Assembly (NCBI GenBank): GCA_021234155.1
Contig: JAJEKV010000075.1
Coordinates: forward strand, 3,939,720 to 4,003,719
Direction of reading: 5' to 3'
Source of the DNA: Isoetes taiwanensis
Taxonomy: Eukaryota; Streptophyta; Lycopodiopsida; Isoetales; Isoetaceae
DNA length: 64,000 bases
The position numbers and the translations under genes are program-made. How positions within the stretch are numbered: position 1 is the stretch's first letter; each line of letters starts with the position of its first letter. The notes under the pieces were generated by a model. That model was given only the letters and a program-made list of their open reading frames with translations. It searched no databases and was not told where the DNA came from. Shown piece after piece: positions 1-11,799 of the stretch.

Positions 1-267
1 TTTCTTGGGAGCTTCATTACAATCCGACCGCCACTCAGAGGTCCTCACCGGGTGATCAAAGGCAGGAGAAATGTTATTTCAAGCCATTGGAAGGCTATTG
101 TTGTCGGGTTCGAGGTGAGAGGGGAAGTATATATCAAGGTCAGACACCTATACACACCGACAGACATGAGAAAAGAAAAGATAAGATCTCGACGTAATTT
201 CCCTGAGCTTCGTGCTAATTGTGAGTTTCATTATATCTGTGCTAATCCGTCATTCATTATATTTTGA
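1..267 (+). pseudogene. Exon relic of the transposon 'VRHLYTP' module
   Basis: The frame open from base 52 reads SSHWKAIVVGFEVRGEVY and then KVRHLYTPTDM. The same exon occurs on the minus strand at about 24,360-24,015 (GKEIFVQVRHVYTP), inside the large DNA transposon described below. Both copies run into a matching GTGAGT splice donor just after AN(C) (near base 220 here), so the exon edge is conserved. An indel shifts the frame between the two copies. The VRxxYTP stretch faintly recalls the RVRxFYRPED strand of BAH domains, but the similarity is too short to name a family. The plus orientation at the extreme left fits an outer transposon copy whose other end lies near 31.68 kb. The start of the gene is outside the window. 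Confidence 0.5.
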
Positions 268-329
268 AGAAATCAACTAATTGGGTTTACGGTATCTCGA
301 ACTCTGTATTTCCGATGTCTTTGGACCTG

Positions 330-560
330 GAACCATCGAGTTCTATCACAAGCATCTTCCGTGCTTTCTATTATGATATTGGATCCTTGCTTTTTGAAGG
401 TCTGTTTGTCACAAGCATCTTCCGTGCTTTCTATTATGATATTTCCGTGCTTTCTATTATGATATTGGATCCTTGCTTTTTGAAGGTCTGTTTGTCACAA
501 GCATCTTCCGTGCTTTCTATTATGATATTGGATCCTTGCTTTTTGAAGGTCAAACAGAAG
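330..560. repeat. Tandem repeat, unit of roughly 65-100 bp
   Basis: The phrase CACAAGCATCTTCCGTGC, followed by TTTCTATTATGATATTGGAT and a GCTTTTTGAAGGTC ending, recurs three times, with one extra partial unit near 440. Copies are almost identical, so the array is young. Confidence 0.85.
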
Positions 561-599
561 TGCAGCTGCTAGAACATGCTAAAAAGTTATGAATTTCAA

Positions 600-745
600 A
601 AAAGTAACTTGGTAGCTAGATTAGCTTTTTAATCTATTTGAACCTCATCTTAAAAGAATTCCCACAGTAGCGGGAATTGAACCTCCCACCCACAGGGTTG
701 AACCCCCCCAAACCCCCCCGTGCGAACCACTGAGGGCGGGCATCG
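600..745 (-). mobile_element. tRNA-derived SINE-like fragment
   Basis: On the minus strand there is a B-box-like GGTTCAATTCCC (within 670-687) preceded by an A-box-like CAGTGGTTCGCAC (720-732), the order and approximate spacing of an internal pol III promoter. A run of Ts follows near 600. There is no full tRNA cloverleaf, and a G/C-homopolymer stretch separates the boxes, so this is a weak SINE call. Confidence 0.35.
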
Positions 746-884
746 TTTGTGTTTGAATTATAATTATTAATTAGATTTAAGCTTTAATAATGTTAGATAA
801 TATTAATGGCTAAGCCTTAGACTTAGAACCAAGACCCTTAAGCTAGATAGAGACAGCATCTTGATAGACACCAAGACTCCGATC

Positions 885-1148
885 GACATGATGCGCACCA
901 AACAGACCGCTCAACTTCCTCGACAAGGCGAAACAGCCAGAGGCCAAGGAGGCCGAAGGAAACAAGAAGAGGAGAGGAGAGGGCGAAGAGGGGGAGGCCA
1001 AGGGTCAAGAAGCGTGAGAGCGGTGGTCCAATATTTTGAAGACTCAACAGCACTGCACAAGATTACGCCAAGGGGAGTAACTCTAATGAAGAAAGATATG
1101 CACTTAGCCATCATATCAAAGGAGAGCCTTATTAATTTAAGTAAATGA
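885..1148 (+). pseudogene. Histone H3/CENH3-like relic
   Basis: The frame reads MMRTKQTAQ at its start, matching the H3/CENH3 amino terminus (ARTKQTA). A basic Arg/Gly/Lys-rich stretch follows, and then a C-terminal part reads QYFEDSTALHKITPRGVTLM followed by KKDMHLA. That part matches the end of helix alpha-2, loop 2 and helix alpha-3 of H3 (FED..., RVTIMPKDIQLA). The VTLMKKD form is closer to plant CENH3 (VTLMRKD). The alpha-N and alpha-1 region, about 60 residues in H3, is missing, so the gene is internally deleted. An in-frame ATG lies upstream at 861. It sits next to the transposon exon relic at 1-267, which suggests it belongs to the same outer mobile element. It could instead be a host-derived pseudogene. 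Confidence 0.6.
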
Positions 1149-1261
1149 TAAAATTTGTTTAATACAAAGTGTTTTAGAGTAAATTATAAGTGTATAAAGT
1201 TACTTAATTAAGTTGAGTTAGTAAGTTTTAGCTTTTGTTTTAGTCAAAACAGATATCCTAG

Positions 1262-1545
1262 GCCAATTTGAGAGGATGTCTCACACGTCGCGCCAGGACA
1301 GAAAATGAAAAGTTCATTATCTGGCCCAGGCAACGTGAGACCATGCTGTGAGACCATGCCCCAAAAGTGCCCAAAACTGCTCCAAATCGACCAAATAAGG
1401 GGTCCATTCCGCCTAATTCGACGAGATAAGTAGGATTAGACCCTTATATCACCCAAATTGGACAAGTTTAACCCATTTTGAGCCAATGTCTCACACGTCG
1501 CGCCAGGACAGATAATGAAAATCTCATTTTCGGGCAACTTGAGCT
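1262..1545 (+). repeat. Duplicated leader motif of R1
   Basis: A block containing TGTCTCACACGTCGCGCCAG, then GACAG, AATGAAAA and a TCATT-like end, occurs at about 1,275 and again at about 1,490. It occupies the same position as the paired palindromes in the leader of the related element at 42,528-42,806. Confidence 0.7.
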
Positions 1546-1899
1546 ACAGAGCTCCAAATCGCCTAAAATTTGTTGCGTTGGGACCGTTAGACAGCCTAGA
1601 ATCCATTTATGACCTCAAATTAGGATAGAAATGTCAAACCCCATCTCAAAATGACTAAAATTGCTCAAACCCTTGAATTGTTTTTCCAAACTGTAGTTTG
1701 TTTGTAGATAGAAGCATACCCCATTAGTAGCTCGCAAGTATTGCTCTCCGCTCGAAGCTGATGCCTTACTCCTAGATAGATGTGCTCAAGAACACCCCGT
1801 TGGTATAGTCATCTAGACCTCAGCATAGCAACCCAAGTTCAACTGTTCGTGCATCACCTCTGCTCATGCCAAAGGCATAGATCTTGACCTAATTCTGTG

Positions 1900-4800
1900 C
1901 CCTTCTAATAGAGTTTGACTTATATAGCCGCCACATCGACACTCCCTATTGCCAGGATACCTAGAAAGGAGATAGAGTCTAGAGCTGCCCAAGTCACTCC
2001 ATGTGTAGAGATTGGACTCCCCCAAACCAACTTTGCTAGGACCTTAGAGTATGCCTCAAACATCATGGAGGTTTTGCAAAACAACCCTCATGTCATGACA
2101 TACCACACGTCCTAAAGCCCTTAGACTTGTAGATTATAGATATGTCTCCAGTAATGCTGCTCAGCCATCTTGCTTGCTTATAGAACCCAAAATGTTGTAG
2201 GAGAGCCCTTCAAGTAGACCCTTAGACTCTAGAACATACGAGCGTTACTTTCGAAGGGACAGGGCCAGAGCCATAGAAGAGCTAGAGGCGCAACTTCTTG
2301 TCCCAGCCGATGTACAGACAGATAAGGAGAGGAGACCGAAAAGGCAGACCCAAGAGAGGGAAGCACAAAGACAAACACCTCAACCGACAAACGAGTAGAA
2401 CGGGACACCACCGGCCTATCATCAATCTTTATCAAATGGGAAGAATATTTGGTAACCAACGGCATCAAGAATCTTCTAGATGTCAACCTCCCGGCTACCA
2501 CGTCCACAAGCTCACATCAGAAAGAGGATCTCGACGACGTACATGAGTTTCAAATGGAAGAATGCAAGGCAGCAAAATACAGGTGCAGGAAGACGTTAGA
2601 CATCGATGCCACATTGGCATCATGAGCTAAGGTCAGAGGGCATAATCTTTCATTGAGGAGAGAAGTCATGGCGACACATGAGCGTATAGAAACCGGAGGG
2701 AAGACAACCACGACCTTGCAGCCCAGCAGCTCAAGCGAACGTCATGCAACGTCAACAAAAGGAGCAACCAAGCTAGGCAACCACAAAGCACCTAAGGCTG
2801 ACCCGGACGAGCTTCCAGCTCCCTTGCACCAGCAGGAGAACTTTCATCGGTTCCAAAAGGTAGGAGACCATGAGGGGGAGGAGACACATATCAGGGAACA
2901 TCTCCGACTTGAAGGCCTATATCAGCATTAGGGGCAAGATCAAGGAGGAGAATATTCTGCTCGAACAAGAATTCTGGACCCAGAAACACCTAGAAACCAA
3001 AGGAAGGACGACCTTACTACGTCAGCCAAGGAGTGCGAGACTCGAATGGATAGGACCCAAGGGACGGAGGAGACGACCTAGCCAGCAGGTACAAATCACG
3101 CAAATGCGACTAGAAGGAGCCATGGTAGGGGCAATGGAGATGACCACACTTCCAGGCACAGGAGAGGCACCTCGGAATGAAGCAAATCCCAAGCAACAGG
3201 AGTCGCACTCAGAAATTCAACCTGCAGAGGAATGACAATGCCTGCCTACCGACCACGATCTCAGAGCTTCGAAGATATTCAAGAATGCTTGACTGCAACA
3301 GCCAGGTGATCCTACTCAAGCGATCAAAGGCACCCACATCGGCAACCTTGCAACGACACACCGCATGTAGGGACGTTGAGCGGTCACCGCATTCCTTACG
3401 ACGGACATACACATTAAGGAGGATCATCTTTTTCAAGGGATCAGATCGACGAACACTCTTCGCAACTTGGGGTGACGAGCTCGGATCAGACATGAAGCTC
3501 AACAATAGTAGCAGCATCTCAAGGAATCCCGGAGTCAACCAGAACGAAGAAGATGCAGCAAAACCGAAGAATCAAACGCTTTAGGAGGAGGGGAAACCCT
3601 AAAGGAGTATAAACATTTAAGTAGATCTTCGTAATTGTTTTGGAAAAGTGGATGAATTAAAATCCCAATGTAAATACGTATATGTCTATTGTATATCTCG
3701 GGGGCTCACAGATATAGTGGAGAAACATGAGTTTAAAGTCATGTTTTACGGATTTAGCGCTTAGATCAGGAAGCCCCTTCACTTCGACTACCAAATGAGG
3801 AAGCAAGGAAGCACAACTATAGCCCAAGATCAAAATGGAAGAGCAAGTACGAGGGAGAAACGACCAGAGCCCAAGCAAACCTTCGACTCCAAACACTTCC
3901 GGAAATGCCCTCAAGTAGAAGACTGCTCGTCCACCCAATGTCAGAATAAGAGACAACACCGGTCATGTCAAGATCATCAGCGCTGCACCAGGACATCGTC
4001 AGGATGCAACACTACATCTTGTGGCAGCTGCAACACTTGACGAACTAATGACATGAGTGGCCTCAACAATAGAAGGAGGAATGCCCGAACATCAACGAGC
4101 CAACTAAGAAGGCAACATCTCGACGACCATAATTCCACCTTGTGGTAATATAGGGTGATGTGCTATGACACGCGTATTACATGGAGATGCACTTACGAAA
4201 GGCACCGCGACGAGGAGATATGCCTTCAACGACTGGGTGATGGCTTCGTCAGGTACTCCTACCAGTAATTAGAAGAGAAGAAGCCGATCATATCTCCGAT
4301 ATGTGGCACGTCAAACGCCCAAGGTAGAAGCATTCGACACCTTAACGACAAGGATAGCAACTGAAGCACCTTCGGCAAAAAGAGAGTTCAAGATAATAGC
4401 CAGGCTATTCAATGACAAGAGTATATCAAAGGTCAGGAACTCAAAGCTGGAGAAGTGCTAGCAACCGACTTCTTCCACGAGCTCCCTAGAGGCAACAGGA
4501 GGATCAAAATTGACGAGCACAATCAAAGCCACCGGAAGGTACCTCAAGACAAGAAGACGGCATAGCACTGTGGAACGTGACAACGTCCAAGCCATGTGAT
4601 CGAGGGGATCAAACAAGCAAGTTTGGAAGCTCGATATGGAGAAGCAACTAGGCGAGGCGAGCCGATGACTTGCATGTGGACTTGCATGCAACTTGGTGAA
4701 CCCAAGGATGGACGATTCAAAGAACAACTGCAGAAGAGAACAACTCCAGAGGAGTATAGCCAAAGGAATCGCGCACAGCCTCAAGAGACGCCTTCAAATA

Positions 4801-7250
4801 GCTTCGAGTATCATGAAGGGGGAACAATTACCGCCCGAGAACAGGATCAGGAAGCAGACCGAAATGTCGAAGCATCAACGACCAGCACACCTTTAGTTAG
4901 AATGTGATGCAAAGCGTGTTGTGCCATAGCCGATAAACATCGGAGGGCCCAAGTATATCAACAAGTTACCCCGGAGTATGAGCTGACGTACAAATAGCAG
5001 GATATAGATCATCAACACCATTGCACCAGAGGAACACCGATGACATTTCCAAGGAGTAGGTGTGCAACTCGAAGGGAGGCACAAGGGGGACCTAATAGCT
5101 CTAGTACTAATTGTAATTATGTAAGTTATATGCTTTGCATATATAGTTCCCTTGTTATTCCTTCCCTCCCATAGCATAACAGATCAAAGGAAGAGATGTC
5201 AGGCAATTTGCAGGGGTGAAGCAATCAACATCCTCAACACTCTTCGGGCAACACGATAACGACAAGAGGACTTGACGTATGAGACGTCGATGGAGTCGAA
5301 GAAACAATATCGGATACAGAGTCGTCCTTTAGCTGCCAAGACAAAGAGTTCAAGATGAAAGATCTTTTTCAACGGTGCCACCTTCAGGCTTTTGAAAAGC
5401 GGCATGGAAGATTTTAAGTGATCAACTACACCATCAAGCCACCAGCAATGAGAGGCTTCTAAGAACAAAGTCAACCTCTACATCAAAGAGGATCCACCGT
5501 CAAGGGGATTGAAGTATCGAGCGACTCGGAAGAATGTTACCTTGCTACTTCAAGCAGGCAACGAGTGGATGAGCTTCTAGCAAGCTCAAGGATCTAAGGC
5601 CATGGGGCCTAGTAGGTTAATGTAGGGATGGTAACATCCATATTAGGATTAGAAGGCATTCTTAGATATTCTCGCCGAAAGGATTGCCCCAATATTGAGC
5701 TAAGCGTCAAGTATTGGGAAGGAAACGCATAGGAGTAACTAAAATTATACATGATTGTTAACAGTCATCCAACGTATTGAAACCACTTGGTGAGATTGAT
5801 CTCCTCGCTAAGAAGGAATCATTACTAGGATAATTGTTGACCATGAATAAATCTAGTACCTCCAAAGAATAATCCAACCGAAAGAAAAGAAGTAATCTAA
5901 CAAGTCCGGCCAACTTGTTACGATGGCATCAATTTGATTGGTAGGAATATTCCAAGAGTTTAAATAACTAAGAGAGGGGGAATCTCTAGAACATAAAAGA
6001 ATAATACATGTAAGGTACATCTAAAATAAGAATTATAGTAATCAAATAGTCTTTGGAGCCAAAAGGAATTGTCATGATGACAAAACCTTGTGGTTTAGAA
6101 TCGTTCTAGATAAGTAGGTAACCCATAACTATATTGAAATAAATGATAACATAAAACGTGCATCTATCTTAGATGGTTATATATGTTAGCTAAGGCTAGT
6201 AAATTAATGCGCTAAGTAAGAAGCATATAACCTCTTAAGGGGAGATAATAGATATGACGTTGTGTACAACGTCATTGAAGGGGTGCAGGACCATTTTCTT
6301 TTCGAAGAAAGTGGGAGGGATCAATCTTATGATTGAACGTACTTGCATCGAATTGACCGACCCGTAGAATAGAGTTCACTCCGGCAATGGCCGAAGCGAA
6401 TAGAGCGTAAGATAGATAGATACCTTAGTGCTCAGGAGGCCTTCAACGTGCGGGACTGACGTAGTAGCTAACTACACCAATGAAGTGGAGCAAAAGTATG
6501 GGAGCAATGCAACGACCAAGTCATCTCCAAATTACTCGACGCCGGCTCAATGGGTGGATGCGTTCTAGCCTTAGGTAAGGTGTGCCATGCATTATAAGCT
6601 TTAATGTGTCTTATTGATAAGTTAAATATAGATCCTAATAACTGCATAGAAGTTGCCGTACGTATATGTATCGTAGGGAAATAAGTTAAATAACAACGAT
6701 AATGTGAGGTAGCATGTTTATAAATCCTTCGCAAGGATGCAATTCCTTCCAAGGATAGCTATATGACCTCGGGGTCCTTATAAATATAAATAGAAAATAG
6801 AATTCGGATATACTTAAATACATCTTAGGGATATACTTCCAAGGGTAATGCAGGACCCAAGGAAGAGAATAAGAAGCACATCTAATTCTTGTGTATGATA
6901 ATTAAAACCTTGTCTATGTAACAATAGGTCGAAAGTAGGGTTATTGTTTAAATAATCGCGATCTAAAAGTCGTTAAATATTGCAAAGCTTAGAGTAAATA
7001 TAATTGTACTATCGGAAGTAATGTATCCGATACTATGATAGTGTTAATTCATAAATATTACCTTAGGGTAATTATGTTAATCACATGCATTAAAGGAGCC
7101 AGTAGAAATTGGCTCAGGCATGTCGATTGGTGTTTAGATTAGTCTCATGAGTAGTTACGATTGTGAGTTGCATGCGTATTTACCGATGATGGGACCACTA
7201 CGGTGATCTCTAGGACGTGGTGTAATGTCAATGTAGGCATGACCGCGTTT
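1900..7250 (+). other. Degraded internal region of R1, no intact gene
   Basis: Short frames near 2,298-2,546, 2,653-2,931, 2,870-3,235, 3,795-4,040 and 4,596-4,907 are hydrophilic and charged, as expected of decayed gag/linker sequence. I cannot match any of them to a domain. From 5.6 to 7.2 kb I see AT-rich sequence with no coding signal. Confidence 0.35.
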
Positions 7251-7649
7251 CCCGCTGACGAGTGGAAGGTAGATTAGAAAGTCTACTTACATCCCCGCGA
7301 AGTAGGCGACCTCGAGAGAAAGGAGGTCATTGAGAGATGCATTGATAGGAAATGCACCTTTAGCCCCATATATGCTTTGATAGGAGGAATCTATCCTTCA
7401 CGCCCCATATACGGGAAGGATATCCTCCACGCTGGGCAACTAGAGGTGTAGGCATGAGCGGCATATAGGCATATAAGCTGTCTCAAGACCATAATGGAAG
7501 ATCCACCCTCTTCCTATGCCGGGAGATTAGCCATGCATCCATGTAGATAGGTGGGGTGGTCACCATATAACCAAAATTTTTGTAATAATTAATAATAGGT
7601 AGTGTCGACCTGCAGGCCTAGAGCGCTCCGGAGGGCAAGGAGGTCGAGC

Positions 7650-8015
7650 TACGAAGGCTTGCAACACAAAATTTTGTATAATGTGTTGCAAGGGATGAAG
7701 AGTACCTTAGAAGTGTAAATTTTGTACGAAATTGATAAACTTTGATTAACTTAAATGTTGTATTAAGTAAGGTTAATAATTACCTTTATGTGGATTAAGT
7801 TATGAAGTGATAAGTAATTGGATAATGAAATAGTACAGTAATGTCTTAAACATTACCTTAGAGTTATTCTAATAAGTAAGATAGTAAGTAGGCAATTATA
7901 GATATTGTAAAATTAATGCAGGATTTTAAGGTGCGAAGATTTGCAACACAAACTTTGTTGGAATGTGTTGCAAGGAATGAAGAGTACCTTAAATAATAAT
8001 TGTATATGAAATTGT
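7650..8015. repeat. Direct duplication inside R1 LTR
   Basis: CGAAGGCTTGCAACACAAA with AATGTGTTGCAAGG and GAAGAGTACCTTA at about 7,655-7,715 recurs as CGAAGATTTGCAACACAAA with the same followers at 7,935-7,995. The flanking AT-rich spacer is also similar, giving two units of roughly 280 bp. Confidence 0.7.
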
Positions 8016-8449
8016 TAAATTGTGATAAACTAAATGTTGTGATAATAGAAACTAATAAGTACCTTGTTTTAGTAGAAGTTATGAATTGACAACCTATTTG
8101 ATAATGTAATGGCGTAATAATGATTTAAAAATATTACCTTAAGGTAATCGTAATAAACGTGTAAGTATTATAGTAGTATATCGTATGCATCAGGTTGATT
8201 GCAGGTTAGGAAGATTCCAAGGTGGGGAGACCCGCGATCTTTGCAGACGACATCATTTCAAGGTGGGGAGAATGTGGCGTTCCGGCCGATTATCTGGGTC
8301 CCAGGCGTATCTTTGTCTTTGCCCTAAATCGCAGCATTACCCACCCCAATCGACGCGATATATCGGCGTGTAGCGGGCTAAAGTAGCCCTAGGGGGCAAC
8401 TTGCTAGGTATGTGCATTTCTTATTAATGTGCACATGCACATTTATTAA

Positions 8450-8600
8450 GGTGCACGCATTTCCATGTGGGCACATTTAGGTGCACACATTTCCATGTGG
8501 GCACATTTAGGTGCACACATTTCCATGTGGGCCCATTTAGGTGCACACATTTCCATGTGGGCACATTTGGGTGCACACATTTCCATGTGGGCACATTTGG
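8450..8600. repeat. 30-bp minisatellite, about five units
   Basis: The unit reads ACACATTTCCATGTGGGCAC followed by ATTTAGGTGC, five near-perfect copies. Small changes (AGG to GGG) separate the last units. It lies within the R1 LTR-like region and produces spurious Cys/His-rich open frames on both strands. Confidence 0.9.
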
Positions 8601-10205
8601 CCACCTAGCCCTTAAAGGCAAGTGGGCCCATTTCCAATTATCCCACATGCCTAAAGGGGATAACTGAAAACCCTAGCCAACCCCTTGTCTATTTAAGTAG
8701 GAGAACCCTAACTTGCCCATTTTCGTTTCTAGGGTTTTAGAGCTCTGTTTTGACTGCCCCAAGGGTCAAAACCGCCTCCCAGACTCTGTCTGAGAGAATT
8801 GCATCATTAGTTTTCCTTGATTCGAGCATCTCAGCAGGATGGTCGAGCTCAGGTCAGGAGGAGGAACTCAAGGATCAGGTATTTAGGCAATTTAATAGTC
8901 TAAACCCCATTTCAGCCATCGAATCAGTAGGTTTAGCCTCTTAAATTGCCCATAGCAGCCCTCTAGATCTCTAGATAGCATATTCTAACTAAAGAACCTA
9001 ACTCTATGATGTAGATTAGATCTAGTTCTTTAGTTCTCTGTGAAGTATATGGATGATGTATCTCTATGAACTCCTTGTATTGGGAAGGGGGGTAGAGACC
9101 TAAAGCTTTGTAGTTGATGCTCCTAGAGTAGCCTCTCTAGCACACTGTAGATTCGGCCTGTGTACAAGAACCACACCTGGTTGTGGGTGAAGGGGCCGGG
9201 CCCGGCTAAGAAGGAGATTCATGTTCGACTCTTGAACGATCCCTATGGTGTGTTAGTGCTACCGGGGATCATTGTGACTAGGTCTAATGGCTTGCCACTG
9301 AGTGCGGGCAAGGCATGGGCTCGACACCCGTGGGGTGGGGTTCACCTTCCCCTACCTGCTCCATCGGGACTGGGGAGATGCAACCCAGGAATAGCCCCTT
9401 TGGCTATGCACCCGGAGAGCTCTGGTCCAGTCCCAACACTTTTCAGCCTACTGCGCAAAGTGTGCACAGGGAGGGGCGGATGGAGTGGACAACCCAATGC
9501 CATGTTCTTATGCCGGCCAAATCCATTGCCATGAATTACATGCGCAATGAACTCGGAGACCCCCGTCGGTCATCCCTTGATCCGAGCCACGGGTAGGATT
9601 TCCCATATGTATTGTGCTTTGATCTTTATCTATGCGGATGTTGATGGACCACCCTTCGAGGTGGATATGTGATGTTGATGTATGTACTACTGACATGTAT
9701 GTTTATGCTTCCGCAGCTAGGTAGGCCCTGAGGGAGACGGGGTAAATGACCCCTTCACTCTTCCCACTGGAACCCGTTACGGTTGCAGTGTTATGTGGAG
9801 GGCCTTGTATCGGCATGGAGCTGGTATGGGGGATGAACTCCTGTTTGCATACGGTGGAGTGCAGGTATCACAGTAGGGGCGTCCACGGTGGCGGTGGTCA
9901 TCGGTCTTCCATGGGTATTTCTCGCTTGCGACACTGCTTGAAGTTTTCCTGATTCATCTTGCAGGTAATGGAATCACGTTCAGGACCAGAATGAGACCAC
10001 ATGGCTAGATGGAGGCCAATGTTGCTGCACTCGGCAATTTGATGTATATTTATACGCACCAAAATTATTGATGGTATGTACCCACCAAAATTATTGATGG
10101 TATATACATAGAAATTATTGGATTATATACATACTTGTATGGTACTTTCATTATAATGGCATATATACCTGATTTCTCTTTAAATAGGCATCTATGCCTT
10201 CATTG

Positions 10206-10890
10206 TCTATCATTGTCTTTGCTTCTTGTTTGCTCATTGCCTCTTGTCTGCTTCTTGTCTGCTTCTTTGCCTCCTTCCCCCTCTTGTCTGCTCCTTGCCT
10301 CCCTGTCTGCTCCACTAATTTCTTGCAAATGGTAACTTTGCAAGAACATCCTCGGCCCAGGCTGATTGAATACACTGCAAAGCGTCGCGCAGAAATCGTG
10401 CACTTTTGATGATTTTTTTTGCAACTTTTGGGAGCATCGATGGCGTCCGCAGTCCAACCCACAGGCTTGCAAGGCAGCTGAGCAACTTCATTATCGATCG
10501 CTATACTCGTCATCTCCCTCCACTGGAGGAGATCAATTTGAGTCAGGCAAGGTTCACTCTAAGTGCTTTCATTGAACCCCCCTCAGATTTAAAGATAGGC
10601 TAGAACAGTTGAAGGACATGCTTTTCCATGGTTTCATGGCCTACTCTCTGGATCAGTATGCGCCTCTGGTCATTCCTACTAGTGAGAAGAATAGGATTTA
10701 TATCCTCATTGAACTTTACAACTTCCATTACAAATCTTTTGTGGATATTGGTAAGCTCCTATTCCGTTCCCTTGACTTCAACATCCCGTGGTTACTGTCT
10801 AAATTCCCCACCTGGGATACAATTCCTTGGGATACACGTGACCTATGGCTACATAGCACACAACACATAATAGGTACATATCACAGGTGA
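10206..10890 (+). pseudogene. Transposon 'YLAHSLDQY' module, diverged copy 1
   Basis: Frames at 10,406-10,603 and 10,609-10,890 together align with the intact 201-residue protein at 25,041-25,646: LARQLSNFIIDRY against LAMELINFILERF, YSLDQYAPLV against HSLDQYISEF, and WDTRDLW against WDTRELW. A frame break near 10,600 and an upstream shift make it non-functional. As in the other two copies, a CT-rich tract (10,206-10,310, repeats of CTTGTCTGCTTC) precedes the coding part. Function unknown. It lies outside the left terminal repeat of the inner element at 11,316, so it should belong to the outer copy. Confidence 0.6.
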
Positions 10891-10899
10891 AGATACTCC

Positions 10900-11300
10900 A
10901 TTGGAATATGTGTATAAACTGGTATAAAGATTTTCATAGAAATTAAGTATATAAGCAAGTGATTTTCGTGTAATTAAGTAACATCTTCATGTAATTAAGT
11001 GATTTTCGTGTAATTAAGTAATTAAGTAATATCTTCTACCATTTTCCTTGTTTTTTTTCATGTGATTGTTCTATTTGTGGTCATATTATTGCAGTAGCCA
11101 CGGTCTTGAAATCGCTTTCGATTACAAATTATTGAAGGGCCTATTTATGCCGTGGCTCACGATCTCTATGAGATCCCGTTTTGTTACCACCACCGAATGG
11201 TATAATACTTCAGCATTATTGGTATTATTCTTCATCATTCTTGGTATTATACTTCAACAGTATTAGTATTATACTTCAACATTATTGGATTCGTAGCTAT
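10900..11300. repeat. AT-rich short repeats
   Basis: GTGATTTTCGTGTAATTAAG is repeated at 10,960-11,030 and GGTATTATACTTCA-type units at 11,215-11,285. No gene is seen here. Confidence 0.6.
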
Positions 11301-11311
11301 AAATTCTTTCA

Positions 11312-11315
11312 GCTT
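11312..11315. other. Candidate target-site duplication, left (GCTT)
   Basis: GCTT directly abuts the left terminal inverted repeat and recurs at 24,751-24,754 directly after the right one. A 4-bp match can occur by chance (about 1 in 256). Confidence 0.5.
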
Positions 11316-11347
11316 CATTAGAGTTTTTTTGAGGTCAAATAAGGGCC
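11316..11347 (+). repeat. Left terminal inverted repeat
   Basis: This 32-bp sequence begins CATTAGAG, has a run of seven Ts, and ends CAAATAAGGGCC. Its reverse complement lies at 24,719-24,750 with one difference (GAGGTC versus GAGATC). Confidence 0.75.
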
Positions 11348-11799
11348 TCCTAAGAATATATTAAGGGGGCCACCACGTAGGATCCCGAACCTAGCTTCCC
11401 CCCTCCATACCTAAATTTCACTCTCCCTAACCTAACTACCTAACCTCCCAAACCTAACCCCCGAACCTAACCCATAATCATTATTTCCTAACGACACGAA
11501 TATTTGATGATTATATATCTAGGATTTTCGTTTTCCCACCTTGAGCTTATGCCATCGAAGCTTCAGCACCATCGATCGAGCTTGCCCTCGCCATCGACCT
11601 TGCCATCGCCATCATCGGCGTAGCGATCTTGCCATCAGCGCCCGGGCAGTTTTGAATTGAATTATGGCGGTTCTTGCCGGCAAATAGAGCGAAATTTTCA
11701 ATTTAAATTGCTTTTTTGGCAAGAATCTTCTAATTCTAATCTCCGCTCGGTTCTCGGTCTTTTTGCAACGTCAATGGCAAAGGTATTTGGTTTCCGAGT

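Larger units (their letters stand above)
1240..9970 (+). mobile_element. Decayed Ty3/gypsy-type element (R1)
   Basis: R1 is the same family as the minus-strand element at 33.6-42.8 kb. The leader at 1,540-1,600 (AACTTGAGCT, CCAAATCG, AAATTTGTTG) matches the reverse complement of 42,460-42,515. The long-terminal-repeat-like part at 7,260-9,740 matches the reverse complement of 33.6-35.7 kb, including GCCCCATATAT, CCTATGCCGGGAGATTAG and GATAGGTGGGGTGGTCACCA. The interior (about 1.9-7.2 kb) holds only short broken frames rich in Lys, Arg, Gln and Glu, and no recognisable pol domain. The boundaries are approximate and no target duplication was identified. Confidence 0.6.
7290..9970 (+). mobile_element. 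3' LTR-like region of R1
   Basis: A purine-rich tract (GAGAGAAAGGAGG, about 7,314-7,326) precedes a region collinear with the LTR-like regions at 35.7-33.6 kb (reverse strand) and 43.1-44.04 kb. The stretch at 9,160-9,740 (GGAGATGCAACCC, TCGGAGACCCCCGT, GACCACCCTTCGAGGTGG) matches the reverse complement of 33.63-34.3 kb. An ATTTAAGTAGGAGAACCCTAA segment near 8,691 could hold the promoter. The exact ends are not defined. Confidence 0.5.

Noticed and set aside
8424-8667. Cys/His-rich repeated frames that look like zinc fingers
   Set aside because: They are translations of a 30-bp DNA minisatellite on both strands.
11316-11347. Shared promoter element rather than a terminal repeat
   Set aside because: The two copies are in opposite orientation, face inward, and are flanked by the same 4 bases. 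Adjacent genes differ at the two sites, so a transposon end explains them better, though not conclusively.
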